Assembly: GCF_017377715.1 (NCBI RefSeq)
Contig: NZ_JAFVMF010000001.1
Span: 62,001 to 126,000 of the forward strand
Direction: 5' to 3'
DNA: 64,000 nucleotides
DNA from: Acetobacter sacchari
GTDB taxonomy: Bacteria; Pseudomonadota; Alphaproteobacteria; Acetobacterales; Acetobacteraceae
Part shown: piece by piece, positions 1 through 8,358 of the stretch
Layout of the letters: every line of letters starts with the position of its first letter
How positions within the stretch are numbered: the first letter of the stretch is position 1
Notes under the pieces: generated by a model
The model's input: only the letters and a program-made list of their open reading frames with translations
What the model was told of the DNA's origin: nothing
The model's database searches: none
Translations under genes and position numbers: made by a program

Positions 1-189
1 AATCGGGTCTGGGCTTGCTGATGGATGGTCGTCCGAGAACGTGGTTGCGATGTCGGAGCGCAGCACCTATAGCCCAGCTGAACCTGCTTTTTGCCTCTCC
101 GACCTCGAGTGGGGGGGGGGGCGTCACATGAACGGCGCGCCATTCGACCGGCGGCGTGACGACCAGAATTCTATTCCGGAGACCCGACC
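1..189. other. Intergenic start of window with a G11 tract
   Basis: No coding region is supported here. The notable element is an uninterrupted run of eleven G at 111-121. GGAG at 178-181 lies 8 bases before the TTG start of the next gene and probably serves as its ribosome binding site. Any gene upstream lies outside the window. Confidence 0.5.
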
Positions 190-423
190 TTGAGCACGAT
201 CTCATCATCCGAAATTGCCCGGCTGCAAGTTTGCCTACGTCGTCTGCTGGATTCGAAGGGGTTGACCGTCAACGCTCCGCCGCGTCCGGGATTGTCCGTC
301 GAGATCGCTGTTAACGGCGAAGTGGTCGGCACCGTTCATCGCGACGAAGACGAGGGCGAAGTGTCTTACGCGATCAATCTGGTCGTGCTGGAAGAAGATC
401 TGCCCGCTACCGCTGGCAAGTAA
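190..423 (+). CDS. DUF3126 family protein
   Basis: This is a 77-residue protein of unknown function. Its pattern (a helical RLQxxLRRLL segment near residues 11-20, a central basic-proline stretch, then beta-rich sequence ending with VVLEEDL) matches what I recall of the alphaproteobacterial DUF3126 family. The start is TTG, chosen because GGAG lies 8 bases upstream and the conserved part begins within ten residues. It has no signal peptide or membrane segment, so it is probably a small cytosolic protein. It stands alone, with a convergent gene downstream. The family call is from memory of its sequence pattern; no molecular role can be given. Confidence 0.7.
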   Translation: MSTISSSEIARLQVCLRRLLDSKGLTVNAPPRPGLSVEIAVNGEVVGTVHRDEDEGEVSYAINLVVLEEDLPATAGK

Positions 424-484
424 GAATCGACCGGAACGTGGGGTCAGGGCGGGTGGGAGCATTCCCTGCCCCGCCTCAGGGCGC

Positions 485-1096
485 TCAGGCGTTATGCGGG
501 GTCGCCGAGGCTTCCATGACGGGATGCTTGGGCGCGGGAAGGTCGATGCGCGTCAGCTTCCAGCGCCAGCCTTCGATCCGCAGTTCGATGGCTAGCGGCG
601 TGTCGTTTTCGTGTCCCGGAAGCGTGACTTGCGCCTGAAACGCGTCGAGACGCGTGAAGTGGCCGGAGGCGTGTCTCAGCGTTCCGAAAATTGTCCCGCC
701 GCCGGTCGCCTTGGGGATGGCGGCCATGGCTTCGTCCACTACGACGCCGAGGTTGTTCTGCGTAACGTGGATATCGACGGCGTTGGACACGACGTTGGTC
801 GCGAAGGATTCGCCAAAAGCCGGCAGGTCGTCAGACGCGTTCGTCGGCTGGAGGTTGAGATCCGCCAGCACCTGCTGTTTCAGCGAAGCGTCGAGCAGGC
901 CCCAGTTAATCGCATGGCCTAGCGTCACCATGTCGTGCTGCCGGACCGACGTCGCGATCGACCACATCGCCATGAAGGGCGACGCCGCGTAGATCGCGAA
1001 CGATGTCAGGAACGCAGCGACGCAAACCTTGCGTGCGCTGCGCCGGCGCGGGCATTCCGTCATGAATGTATAGGGAATGATCTCGGCGGCCTTCAT
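485..1096 (-). CDS. DUF2939 domain membrane-anchored protein
   Basis: This 203-residue protein has a hydrophobic segment near residues 24-42 and a soluble remainder resembling DUF2939 (an aromatic motif near the membrane, then helical segments and a C-terminal beta-rich part ending in an ELRIEGWRWKLTRIDLP-type strand). I chose the ATG at 1096 over an in-frame ATG at 1150 because AGGA lies a normal distance upstream of the former. It is probably an inner-membrane-anchored protein facing the periplasm. It is a single gene, convergent with the small gene at 190-423. Function unknown. Confidence 0.6.
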   Translation of the reverse strand: MKAAEIIPYTFMTECPRRRSARKVCVAAFLTSFAIYAASPFMAMWSIATSVRQHDMVTLGHAINWGLLDASLKQQVLADLNLQPTNASDDLPAFGESFATNVVSNAVDIHVTQNNLGVVVDEAMAAIPKATGGGTIFGTLRHASGHFTRLDAFQAQVTLPGHENDTPLAIELRIEGWRWKLTRIDLPAPKHPVMEASATPHNA

Positions 1097-1359
1097 GGTT
1101 GAATCCTGTTGACTGAGCCCCACCATAACATGCGCAACGCAGCCATGCATTCATGGCCCTGCTTCGGGCATTCAATATCACGAAAACGTGAAGTTGTCTT
1201 GGGGGAATACGTGATCGCGGCGCAGCGTGTGGTTTGCGTCGATACGTCACGGAGCCGTGCTGGAGATTTTACGACGCATACGCTTAAAATCATTGAGTTA
1301 CCGTCGCGTCTCTATCAGGGCGCGAGGTCCCGGCCTGTCTTCCGACGTGCGAGGCGCCT

Positions 1360-2148
1360 GTGTTTGCCGATCTGACCGAGAGCGAGATTCAGCGCTATTC
1401 CCGCCACATTCTTCTGCCCGAGGTCGGCGGAACAGGGCAGATGCGCCTGCGCAGCGCCTCGGTCCTGATCGTTGGCGCCGGAGGGCTTGGGAGCCCGCTC
1501 GCCTGTTATCTTGCGGCGGCGGGCGTCGGACGGATCGGCCTTGTCGACGACGATCGGGTCGAACTGTCCAATCTGCAACGGCAGATCCTGCACACGACCG
1601 ACCGCGTCGGCGTCGCGAAAGTCGAGTCCGCCGCTCGTGCGCTTTCTGCGCTTAATCCCGAGGTTGCGATCGAAACGCATGCGGTGCGCCTGACCGACGG
1701 CAATGCGGCGGCGCTGGTCGGCGGGTATGACCTCGTATGCGACGGCTGCGACAATTTCGACACGCGTTACGTGGTCAACAGGGCCTGCATAACAGCGAAG
1801 CGCACGCTTGTTTCTGCGGCCGTGACACGTTTCGAGGGACAACTGACGACCTTTCGTCCGCATCTCGGCGGCCCTTGTTACAATTGCCTCTATCCGGAGA
1901 CGCAAGCCGCGCCTGACGCGCCGAGTTGCGGCGACGCAGGCGTGTTCGGCGCAGTGACAGGCGTTCTTGGAACGCTTCAGGCGACTGAAGCCCTTAAGGA
2001 ACTGCTTGATCTCGGGGAAAGCATGGATGGGCGGCTTCTTCTCTGGGACGCGCTTGCGACCCGCTTCACCACGATTCGCATCAGCCGTGATCCGCATTGT
2101 CCGGTGTGCGGCGGGGTTTCCGACCAGGTTGCCGCGGTTGCGACGTAA
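1360..2148 (+). CDS. MoeB/ThiF/HesA family adenylyltransferase
   Basis: This E1-like enzyme would adenylate the C-terminal glycine of a ubiquitin-like sulfur carrier (MoaD for molybdopterin, or ThiS for thiamine thiazole). At 262 residues it has the usual MoeB/ThiF length without a rhodanese domain. Visible are the nucleotide-binding loop GAGGLGS at 39-45, the E1-type RQILH segment around 74-78, two zinc-binding pairs CYNC (173-176) and CPVC (247-250), and the conserved cysteine C190 in SCGDAGVFG. It starts with GTG. No MoaD, ThiS, moe or thi gene is adjacent, so the partner cannot be decided here. Confidence 0.85.
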   Translation: MFADLTESEIQRYSRHILLPEVGGTGQMRLRSASVLIVGAGGLGSPLACYLAAAGVGRIGLVDDDRVELSNLQRQILHTTDRVGVAKVESAARALSALNPEVAIETHAVRLTDGNAAALVGGYDLVCDGCDNFDTRYVVNRACITAKRTLVSAAVTRFEGQLTTFRPHLGGPCYNCLYPETQAAPDAPSCGDAGVFGAVTGVLGTLQATEALKELLDLGESMDGRLLLWDALATRFTTIRISRDPHCPVCGGVSDQVAAVAT

Positions 2149-2617
2149 GGTCGGAAGATGCCTGCCCAGCCTCTACCGCTCCGCGTTTTAGAGCACGCAG
2201 CGCTTTCAGCTTCATGCGATTGCCGCCTTCAATAGTGCGATGTGTCTGAGCCTTGCTCCATCAAGAGACAATTCGGCCCGTTTTTCTGGCCGGAGTCTTT
2301 AAGGGCTCTGCTTCATGAGCGCCGCCGTCGGCGATCAGTTGCGACTCGGGACCTTCGTGGCCAGTCTTTAATACTGGCTTGGTATTGTTCGGCCTGTTTC
2401 GGGGGTGCGTCACAGTCGTCCGTCACCATGGTTCCGGCGTTGACGAGAGGGCGCGCGGCACCATTTCTGCAACGTCGGCGCTGCGCCTGCCTTTGCTGAA
2501 GGATCACGCGTGTCCGCTGTGAAAACGGCGTCAGACGCCCTTTCAAACAAGAGAATTCAGCGCGCCGCCTGCAGAACCCACTTGCCGTAAGGCGCTGGGC
2601 TTGGCACGGATGCGCGC
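2149..2617. other. 469-bp intergenic region, nothing recognised
   Basis: Both strands were read. Short open frames occur (for example plus 2242-2499) but their translations are Arg/Cys-rich and resemble no family I know. No tRNA, strong terminator or clear promoter was seen. Confidence 0.4.
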
Positions 2618-3631
2618 ATGACCGCCACTCGCTCCCTGTGCGCCGCCACGCTTCTGGCGACATCCGTCACGTTCGCCGTCGGCGCCCATGCGGCCGATAC
2701 GGCGACCACGCCGCCGCATCATCACCATCATCACTACGCAGAGGCGGCTGCTTCCGCGAAGTCGGTGGCCACCAAGCCGCCCGCCGCCAAGGCGGCGCAT
2801 GGCGCGCACGCACATCACGCGGCGCATGAAGGGCGCCCCAAGGCGAAGCATCCGGCCACGCCAGAGGGCGCGCATAAATCCGCTGCCCACCATCATCCGG
2901 CGAAGCATCCTCTTCCGCACCACCATGCGGCTCCGGCCGCAGGCTCTGTTGCCCCGACGCCCATGCCCATTCCGGACGGAGCGCCGGCTCCGCAGCAACC
3001 AGACGCCAGCGCGCCAGCAGCGGCTCCCGATGCGCAGAAGGGAACGAATACCGGTCTGCCCCTGCCGCGTTATGCGGCCTTCCGAGCCGACGAAGTCAAC
3101 ATGCGGGCCGGACCGGGGCAGCGTTACCCTATCCAGTGGGTGTATCATCGTCGGGGGTTGCCGGTGGTGATTGAGCGCGAATTCGACGTCTGGCGCCTGG
3201 TCGAGGATTCGGACGGCGTAAAAGGGTGGGTGCATCAGGCGACGCTGGTTGGATCGCGAGATTTTGTAGTGCCCGGCGCAAGCCCCGAAACCCCGGCGGC
3301 AACACCCGGCGCCCCACAGCCTCAGACGGGGCCTCAATCGTCAACCGGACATGCGGACCAGCCGCCCGCAGGGCACATGGAACCGCGCGTCATCGGGTCT
3401 GTGGCGACGGAGGCCGACGCCTTGAAGACGTCCGGCGCAGTGATGCTGCGCGCGTCAGGCGACGACACCGCCCCGGTCGTCGCGGTGTTGAAACCTGGCG
3501 TGGTCGGCACGTTACGCACCTGTGCGGCGGGCTCTGCCTGGTGCAAGGTGTCGGTGCGCCAATACGATGGCTGGCTGCGTCGCTCTTCGGTCTGGGGCGT
3601 ATCGGCCGACGAGGCGTATCCGCCTTCCTGA
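2618..3631 (+). CDS. Secreted histidine-rich SH3-domain protein
   Basis: This 337-residue exported protein has a Sec-type signal peptide (about residues 1-26, cleavage after AHA). A His/Ala/Pro-rich linker follows, with six consecutive histidines at 34-39 and more His clusters to about residue 115. A proline-rich spacer leads to a bacterial SH3-like domain at about 150-213 (containing VNMRAGPG and GWVHQATL), and a second SH3-like repeat at about 265-328 (MLRASGDD, WCKVSVRQYDGWLRR). SH3 domains of this kind often bind cell-wall peptides. The His-rich part could bind Zn, Ni or Cu, which is inference. It is followed by pyk on the same strand. Confidence 0.75.
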   Translation: MTATRSLCAATLLATSVTFAVGAHAADTATTPPHHHHHHYAEAAASAKSVATKPPAAKAAHGAHAHHAAHEGRPKAKHPATPEGAHKSAAHHHPAKHPLPHHHAAPAAGSVAPTPMPIPDGAPAPQQPDASAPAAAPDAQKGTNTGLPLPRYAAFRADEVNMRAGPGQRYPIQWVYHRRGLPVVIEREFDVWRLVEDSDGVKGWVHQATLVGSRDFVVPGASPETPAATPGAPQPQTGPQSSTGHADQPPAGHMEPRVIGSVATEADALKTSGAVMLRASGDDTAPVVAVLKPGVVGTLRTCAAGSAWCKVSVRQYDGWLRRSSVWGVSADEAYPPS

Positions 3632-3709
3632 TGCGTTCGCGCCGCCCTGCCTCTGACGAACGGCGCGGCGGACAGCGTCCCGAGGGCATACCAAGGGAGG
3701 TCTAAAAGC

Positions 3710-5149
3710 ATGGCGGCTTTGCAGTGCCGAACGAAGATCGTCGCGACGTTGGGTCCGGCGTCCTCGACGTACGAAGTCATCCGCGATCTTACCCTCGCGG
3801 GAGCTGACGTCTTTCGTTTCAATTTCTCGCACGGTTCGCATGAAGACCACGCGGCCCGTCACAAGATCGTTCGGCAGGTTGAGGCTGAGCTCGGCAGGCC
3901 GATCGGGATTCTGGCCGATGTGCAGGGGCCGAAGCTCCGGGTCGGCGTGTTCGCCGAAGGCCGCGTGGTGCTGGAGCAGGGTGCGCCGTTCCGCCTGGAT
4001 CTCGACCCGACGCCCGGCGATACGACGCGCGTCAACCTGCCGCATCATGAGATCATCGCTGCGGCGCGACCGGGCAGCGCGCTGCTGCTCGACGACGGTA
4101 AGCTCAAACTTACGGTCACGCACGTTGGTCCGGATTTTCTCGACACCGAAGTGACCTTCGGCGGCCCGCTGAGCAATCGCAAGGGCGTCAACGTCCCGGA
4201 CGTGGTGCTGCCGATCCCGGCGCTGACGGAAAAAGACCGAGCCGATCTGGCGTTCGCGCTCGATCTTGGCGTCGATTATGTGGCGCTATCGTTCGTTCAG
4301 CGCGTTGAAGACGTGCTGGAGGCGAAGACCCTTACTGACGGCCGGGCCTGGATTATGACCAAGCTCGAAAAGCCGCAGGCCATGGACAATCTGGAAGCGA
4401 TTCTCGCGGCCTCCGACGCCGTCATGGTCGCTCGTGGCGATCTCGGCGTCGAGTTGCCCCCGGAAGCCGTGCCGCTTGCGCAAAAACGCATCATTCGTCT
4501 GGCCCGCACGCTAGGCAAGCCGGTGGTCGTCGCGACGCAGATGCTGGAGAGCATGATCTCGGCGCCCACGCCGACGCGGGCGGAAGCCTCAGACGTAGCC
4601 ACGGCCGTTTTCGACGGCGCGGACGCGGTGATGCTTTCGGCGGAATCGGCTGCCGGTCAATATCCGCGCGAGGCGGTGACGATCATGAACCGGATCGTGC
4701 AGCGCGTGGAGGCTGACGCAGGCTGGAGGACGTTGATGCAGGCCGGGCGACTGGAGCCCGAGCATTACGTGGCTGACGCGATCGCTGGCGCTGCACAACA
4801 AGTGGCTGCGACCATCGGCGCGAGTGCGATCATCGCCTACACTCATACCGGCCCGACAGCCTTGCGCGTCGCCCGCGAGCGGCCGATGTCGCCTATTTTG
4901 GGTGTCACGCCGACCATCGACACGGCGCGCAGGCTTGCGGTCGTATGGGGCGTGCAGCCTCGGGTCAGCAATCCGGACAAGCCCGTGCGCGACGCGGAGA
5001 CCATGGTTTCCACGGCGCTCGATATCGCAATCGGCGGTGGTTTCACGAAGCCGGAAGAGTCCATCGTCATTGCGGCGGGTATGCCGTTTGGCGTCAGCGG
5101 TTCGACCAATACGCTGCGCGTGGCCAAGGCGCCGAAGGCTGCCGGATAA
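3710..5149 (+). CDS. pyk: Pyruvate kinase
   Basis: This 479-residue enzyme converts phosphoenolpyruvate and ADP to pyruvate and ATP in the last step of glycolysis. Diagnostic features are the N-terminal TKIVATLGPASS, the FNFSHG substrate motif, the pyruvate-kinase signature with catalytic lysine in IMTKLEKPQAMDNL, and the metal- and PEP-binding MVARGDLGVELP followed by KPVVVATQMLESMI. A complete C-terminal alpha/beta regulatory domain is present. The start is preceded by a strong GGGAGG ribosome binding site. It sits upstream of glmM, separated by a hairpin-rich gap, so it is probably its own transcription unit. Confidence 0.97.
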   Translation: MAALQCRTKIVATLGPASSTYEVIRDLTLAGADVFRFNFSHGSHEDHAARHKIVRQVEAELGRPIGILADVQGPKLRVGVFAEGRVVLEQGAPFRLDLDPTPGDTTRVNLPHHEIIAAARPGSALLLDDGKLKLTVTHVGPDFLDTEVTFGGPLSNRKGVNVPDVVLPIPALTEKDRADLAFALDLGVDYVALSFVQRVEDVLEAKTLTDGRAWIMTKLEKPQAMDNLEAILAASDAVMVARGDLGVELPPEAVPLAQKRIIRLARTLGKPVVVATQMLESMISAPTPTRAEASDVATAVFDGADAVMLSAESAAGQYPREAVTIMNRIVQRVEADAGWRTLMQAGRLEPEHYVADAIAGAAQQVAATIGASAIIAYTHTGPTALRVARERPMSPILGVTPTIDTARRLAVVWGVQPRVSNPDKPVRDAETMVSTALDIAIGGGFTKPEESIVIAAGMPFGVSGSTNTLRVAKAPKAAG

Positions 5150-5161
5150 CGTGAAGGCTGC

Positions 5162-5187
5162 CGCGCCGATGGTGGCTCTTCGGCGCG
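5162..5187. terminator. Hairpin downstream of pyk
   Basis: CGCGCCGA at 5162-5169 pairs with TCGGCGCG at 5180-5187 across a 10-base loop. No U-run follows, so this is a possible but weak terminator for pyk. Confidence 0.35.
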
Positions 5188-5214
5188 ACCGGGCCTAAGA
5201 AGGGGTAAATCTGG

Positions 5215-5242
5215 CGCGTGAGGGCGGATCGACCCTCACGCG
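5215..5242. repeat. Perfect 10-bp inverted repeat upstream of glmM
   Basis: CGCGTGAGGG (5215-5224) and CCCTCACGCG (5233-5242) form a perfect stem with an 8-base loop, ending 17 bases before the glmM start codon. It has no T-run, so it may be a regulatory hairpin or operator rather than a terminator. Confidence 0.5.
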
Positions 5243-5259
5243 AGCATTACAGGCGCGGC

Positions 5260-6618
5260 ATGAACACGACACGACGATACTTCGGCACCGACGGAATCCG
5301 GGGCACCGCCAACACTTCTCCCATGACGGTTGAGGTGGCTCAGAAGCTGGGACAGGCGGCGGGGCTGCATTTCAGGCGGGGCTCGCACCGCCATCGAGTC
5401 GTGGTGGGCAAGGACACGCGCTTGTCCGGTTACATGATCGAATGCGCGCTGGTCGCCGGATTCCTTTCGGCCGGTATGGACGTGACGCTGGCGGGGCCGA
5501 TGCCGACGCCTGCCATCGCCATGTTGACGCGCTCGCTGCGCGCAGACCTCGGCGTCATGATCTCTGCGTCGCACAATCCATTCGGCGACAACGGCATCAA
5601 GCTGTTCGGGCCGGACGGTTTCAAATTGTCGGACCGAGAGGAGACGACTATCGAGGCGCTGATGGGCGCTGACCTGTCGTCACGTCTCGCCTCGCCGTCC
5701 GAGATAGGACGCGCGTCCCGCCTTAACGACGCCGCCGGAAGGTATGTCGAGCACGCCAAGGCGTCCTTTCCGCGTGGCCGCCGTCTGGATGGCTTGAAGA
5801 TTGTCATCGACTGCGCTCACGGCGCAGCATATCGCGTTGCGCCGACTGCTCTGTGGGAACTCGGCGCGGACGTCATTCGCATTGGCTGCGCGCCGGACGG
5901 CGTAAACATCAACGAGGGGTGCGGCTCGACGCACCCGGAATCGCTCTGCGAAGCGGTGGTGGCGCACGGTGCGGACCTGGGGATCGCCTTGGACGGCGAC
6001 GCAGACCGGATGCTGCTTGCCGACGAAACGGGACGGCTGATCGACGGCGATCAGATTATCGGACTGATCGCCCGATCGTGGGCTGCGCAGGCCAGGCTGG
6101 CTACGCCTTCAGTTGTGGCGACGGTGATGTCCAATATGGGGCTGGAGCGCTTTCTGTCCTCGTTGGGCCTCGATCTCGTCCGGACTGCGGTCGGCGATCG
6201 CTACGTCGTGGAGCGTATGCGGGAGGGTGGCGCGAATCTGGGCGGGGAACAGTCCGGACATGTGGTGCTTTCGGACTTCGCAACGACCGGCGACGGGCTG
6301 GTCGCGGCGTTGCAGGTTCTCGCTGTGCTGATCGAGGACGGACGTCCGGCCAGCGAAGTTTGCAGCGTGTTCACGCCATTTCCGCAAAAGCTGAAAAATA
6401 TCCGTTTTGCCGGCCCCAGCCCGCTGAAGCTTCCGGATGTGGAAGCGGCGCGGGACGCCATTGTCGCGAGGCTTGGCGATGGCGGACGGCTTGTGTTGCG
6501 CGAAAGTGGCACGGAGCCGCTGGTGCGGGTGATGGTCGAGGCCGAAGACGCCGCCATCGTGGAAGCGGCTGTCGACGATATGTGCGCCGCGATCCAGAAC
6601 GCCCGCGTTCCGGCCTGA
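5260..6618 (+). CDS. glmM: Phosphoglucosamine mutase
   Basis: GlmM converts glucosamine-6-phosphate to glucosamine-1-phosphate, the step leading to UDP-GlcNAc for peptidoglycan and lipopolysaccharide. The 452-residue protein begins [15 protein letters not shown], typical of GlmM, so the ATG at 5260 is preferred over an in-frame GTG at 5218. The phosphoserine loop [14 protein letters not shown] (catalytic Ser104), the metal loop DGDADR and the C-terminal phosphate-binding RESGTEP are all present. thiD starts 3 bases after the stop, so the two are probably co-transcribed. Confidence 0.97.
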   Translation: MNTTRRYFGTDGIRGTANTSPMTVEVAQKLGQAAGLHFRRGSHRHRVVVGKDTRLSGYMIECALVAGFLSAGMDVTLAGPMPTPAIAMLTRSLRADLGVMISASHNPFGDNGIKLFGPDGFKLSDREETTIEALMGADLSSRLASPSEIGRASRLNDAAGRYVEHAKASFPRGRRLDGLKIVIDCAHGAAYRVAPTALWELGADVIRIGCAPDGVNINEGCGSTHPESLCEAVVAHGADLGIALDGDADRMLLADETGRLIDGDQIIGLIARSWAAQARLATPSVVATVMSNMGLERFLSSLGLDLVRTAVGDRYVVERMREGGANLGGEQSGHVVLSDFATTGDGLVAALQVLAVLIEDGRPASEVCSVFTPFPQKLKNIRFAGPSPLKLPDVEAARDAIVARLGDGGRLVLRESGTEPLVRVMVEAEDAAIVEAAVDDMCAAIQNARVPA

Positions 6619-6621
6619 CCC

Positions 6622-7425
6622 TTGCAAGGCCGGGTTCTCAGTATCGCGGGTAGCGACTCTGGCGGCGGGGCCGGGATTCAGGCCGATCTGAAGACAGTCA
6701 CGGCTTTGGGCGGTTTCGCGATGACGGCGGTAACCGCCCTGACCGCACAAAATACTGTGGGTGTTTTCGGCGTGGTTGAAACGCCTCCAGAGTTTTTGAG
6801 AACGCAGATTCGATGCGTGCTCGACGACATAGGAACGGACGCGTTCAAGAGCGGGATGCTGGGCGGGGCCGATAAAATCGCGGTTGTGGCTGAGGAAATC
6901 GCCGCCTATCGCACGGTTCCGTTCGTTCTCGATCCGGTGATGATCGCCAAGGGTGGCGCCGCGCTTTTGCACGACAACGCCGTTGACGCCCTGATCGGGG
7001 CTCTAATGCCGTTGGCGACGGTGATCACGCCCAATATCCCTGAGGCCGAGCGGCTGATCGGTCGCCGCATCGTCGACGAGCGCGATATGGCGGAAGCCGG
7101 GCGGCAGTTGCGCGCGCTGGGAGCTTCTGCGGTTCTGGTGAAAGGCGGTCATCTGCCGGGGACGATATTGACGGATGTGCTGATCGCCGACGGTGTGGAG
7201 GAGGCGTTTACCGCTCCGAGAATCGAAACCCGGCACACGCACGGGACCGGGTGCACGTTGGCCAGCGCCATAGCCACGCGGCTGGCGCAAGGCCGTTCGT
7301 TGCGAGACGCCGTGGTGGACGCGCGCGCTTATCTGCGCGCGGCGATCGAGAGCGCGCCGGGGTACGGCGCGGGGGCCGGCCCGCTCAACCACGGCGTAGC
7401 GATTACTGAAATCGCGTGTGGTTGA
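6622..7425 (+). CDS. thiD: Hydroxymethylpyrimidine/phosphomethylpyrimidine kinase
   Basis: ThiD phosphorylates 4-amino-5-hydroxymethyl-2-methylpyrimidine and its monophosphate for thiamine synthesis. The 267-residue protein has the family N-terminus LSIAGSDSGGGAGIQADLKT, the LDPVMIAKGG segment and the anion-hole/catalytic GTGCTLASA. The start is TTG, 3 bases after the glmM stop, with no other start fitting the conserved N-terminus. No thi riboswitch was seen upstream, which fits expression from the glmM promoter. It ends 15 bases from the convergent ctrA gene. Confidence 0.95.
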   Translation: MQGRVLSIAGSDSGGGAGIQADLKTVTALGGFAMTAVTALTAQNTVGVFGVVETPPEFLRTQIRCVLDDIGTDAFKSGMLGGADKIAVVAEEIAAYRTVPFVLDPVMIAKGGAALLHDNAVDALIGALMPLATVITPNIPEAERLIGRRIVDERDMAEAGRQLRALGASAVLVKGGHLPGTILTDVLIADGVEEAFTAPRIETRHTHGTGCTLASAIATRLAQGRSLRDAVVDARAYLRAAIESAPGYGAGAGPLNHGVAITEIACG

Positions 7426-7440
7426 CGCCTCGTATTGCGA

Positions 7441-8181
7441 TCAGGCGGCGAACTGGTCGAGGTTCGCCAGTTCGCTGACCTGTTCCGCCGTTTCGACGCC
7501 GGGTCTCTGGTTGGGTTCGCGCAGCATATAGCCGCGCCCCCAGACGGTGGTGATGAGATTGCCCGCTCCGGCCGCCTGCAATTTTTTTCGCAATTTGCAG
7601 ATGAATACGTCGATGATCTTCATCTCTGGTTCATCCATCCCGCCATATAAGTGGTTGAGAAAAGCATCTTTTGTAAGAACCATGCCTTTGCGGAGGACCA
7701 GAAGCTCCAGAATCGCGTATTCCTTGCCCGTCAAATGGACCGGAGCTTCGTCAACCTTGACTTCCCGGCTGTCGAGACTGAGGCACAGAGAGCCGATCCG
7801 CAGCGTGGGCTCGCTGAAGCCCTTGGAGCGACGCAGGATCGCTTGCATGCGAGCGATCAGCTCCTCTGCGTCGAAAGGCTTCGTCAGATAATCGTCCGCG
7901 CCGACAGAGAAGGCTTTAACCTTCGCTTGCGGGCGCGTCAGGCTGGATAGAACGATGATCGGCGTGGTCACTCGGGCGGCGCGGACGCGGCGGACGACTT
8001 CATAGCCCTCCATGTCGCGGAGCATCAGTTCGAGTACCGCGAGATCATAGTCGTAATGCCGCAACATTTCGATCGCCTCTTCGCCCGCGGCGACGTGATC
8101 CACTGTGAAACCAGCGCTTTTCATGATTTGGGCGATCTCCCCGACCGCGCCCATATCGTCCTCAACCAGCAATACACGCAT
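7441..8181 (-). CDS. ctrA: CtrA-family cell-cycle response regulator with Glu at the phosphoacceptor site
   Basis: CtrA is the alphaproteobacterial master regulator of cell-cycle and flagellar genes. This 246-residue copy has an N-terminal receiver (VLLVEDD at 3-9, TKPF with the conserved Lys) and a C-terminal winged-helix domain that is nearly invariant in the family (LTGKEYAILELL, FLNHLYGGMDEPEMKIIDVFICKLRKKL, TVWGRGYMLR). At the position of the phosphorylated Asp51 the codon is GAA, giving YDYDLAVLELML with Glu51. The protein ends in two alanines, as does Caulobacter CtrA, where they are a ClpXP degradation signal. The ATG at 8181 aligns with known CtrA starts; a C9 tract on the plus strand (G9 in the message) occupies the ribosome-binding position. 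It is divergent from fliI. Confidence 0.93.
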   Translation of the reverse strand: MRVLLVEDDMGAVGEIAQIMKSAGFTVDHVAAGEEAIEMLRHYDYDLAVLELMLRDMEGYEVVRRVRAARVTTPIIVLSSLTRPQAKVKAFSVGADDYLTKPFDAEELIARMQAILRRSKGFSEPTLRIGSLCLSLDSREVKVDEAPVHLTGKEYAILELLVLRKGMVLTKDAFLNHLYGGMDEPEMKIIDVFICKLRKKLQAAGAGNLITTVWGRGYMLREPNQRPGVETAEQVSELANLDQFAA

Positions 8182-8187
8182 TTTTCG

Positions 8188-8196
8188 CCCCCCCCC
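8188..8196 (-). promoter_or_regulatory. G9 homopolymer at the ctrA ribosome-binding position
   Basis: On the coding strand nine consecutive G, then CG and AAAA, lead into the ATG at 8181. It is the only purine-rich Shine-Dalgarno-like element there. A homopolymer in this position could change length by slippage. Confidence 0.5.
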
Positions 8197-8218
8197 CGGT
8201 GTGGCGTTGATCAATTGT

Positions 8219-8230
8219 TACCATTTATGG
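8219..8230. repeat. Inverted repeat ACCAT-TT-ATGGT in the ctrA/fliI divergent region
   Basis: ACCAT and ATGGT are separated by two bases in the AT-rich divergent promoter region between ctrA and fliI. It may be an operator. It does not match the paired TTAA consensus of CtrA. Confidence 0.3.
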
Positions 8231-8358
8231 TTGTATGTGTCCAAAGAAATTTCTCGTAAAGCGTGTATAAAGACATCTATGTGATGATAAATATAGAAAC
8301 ATTGTTTTATTTTTGATCAAATTTCCGGACAAATATCGATTTTTTGGGAGATTTGCTC

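Noticed and set aside
2242-2499. 85-residue plus-strand frame in the gap after the MoeB-like gene
   Set aside because: No ribosome binding site, no recognisable family, and odd composition.
8182-8358. CtrA boxes (paired TTAA) between ctrA and fliI
   Set aside because: No paired TTAA with a 7-base spacer was found; only the palindrome ACCAT-TT-ATGGT.
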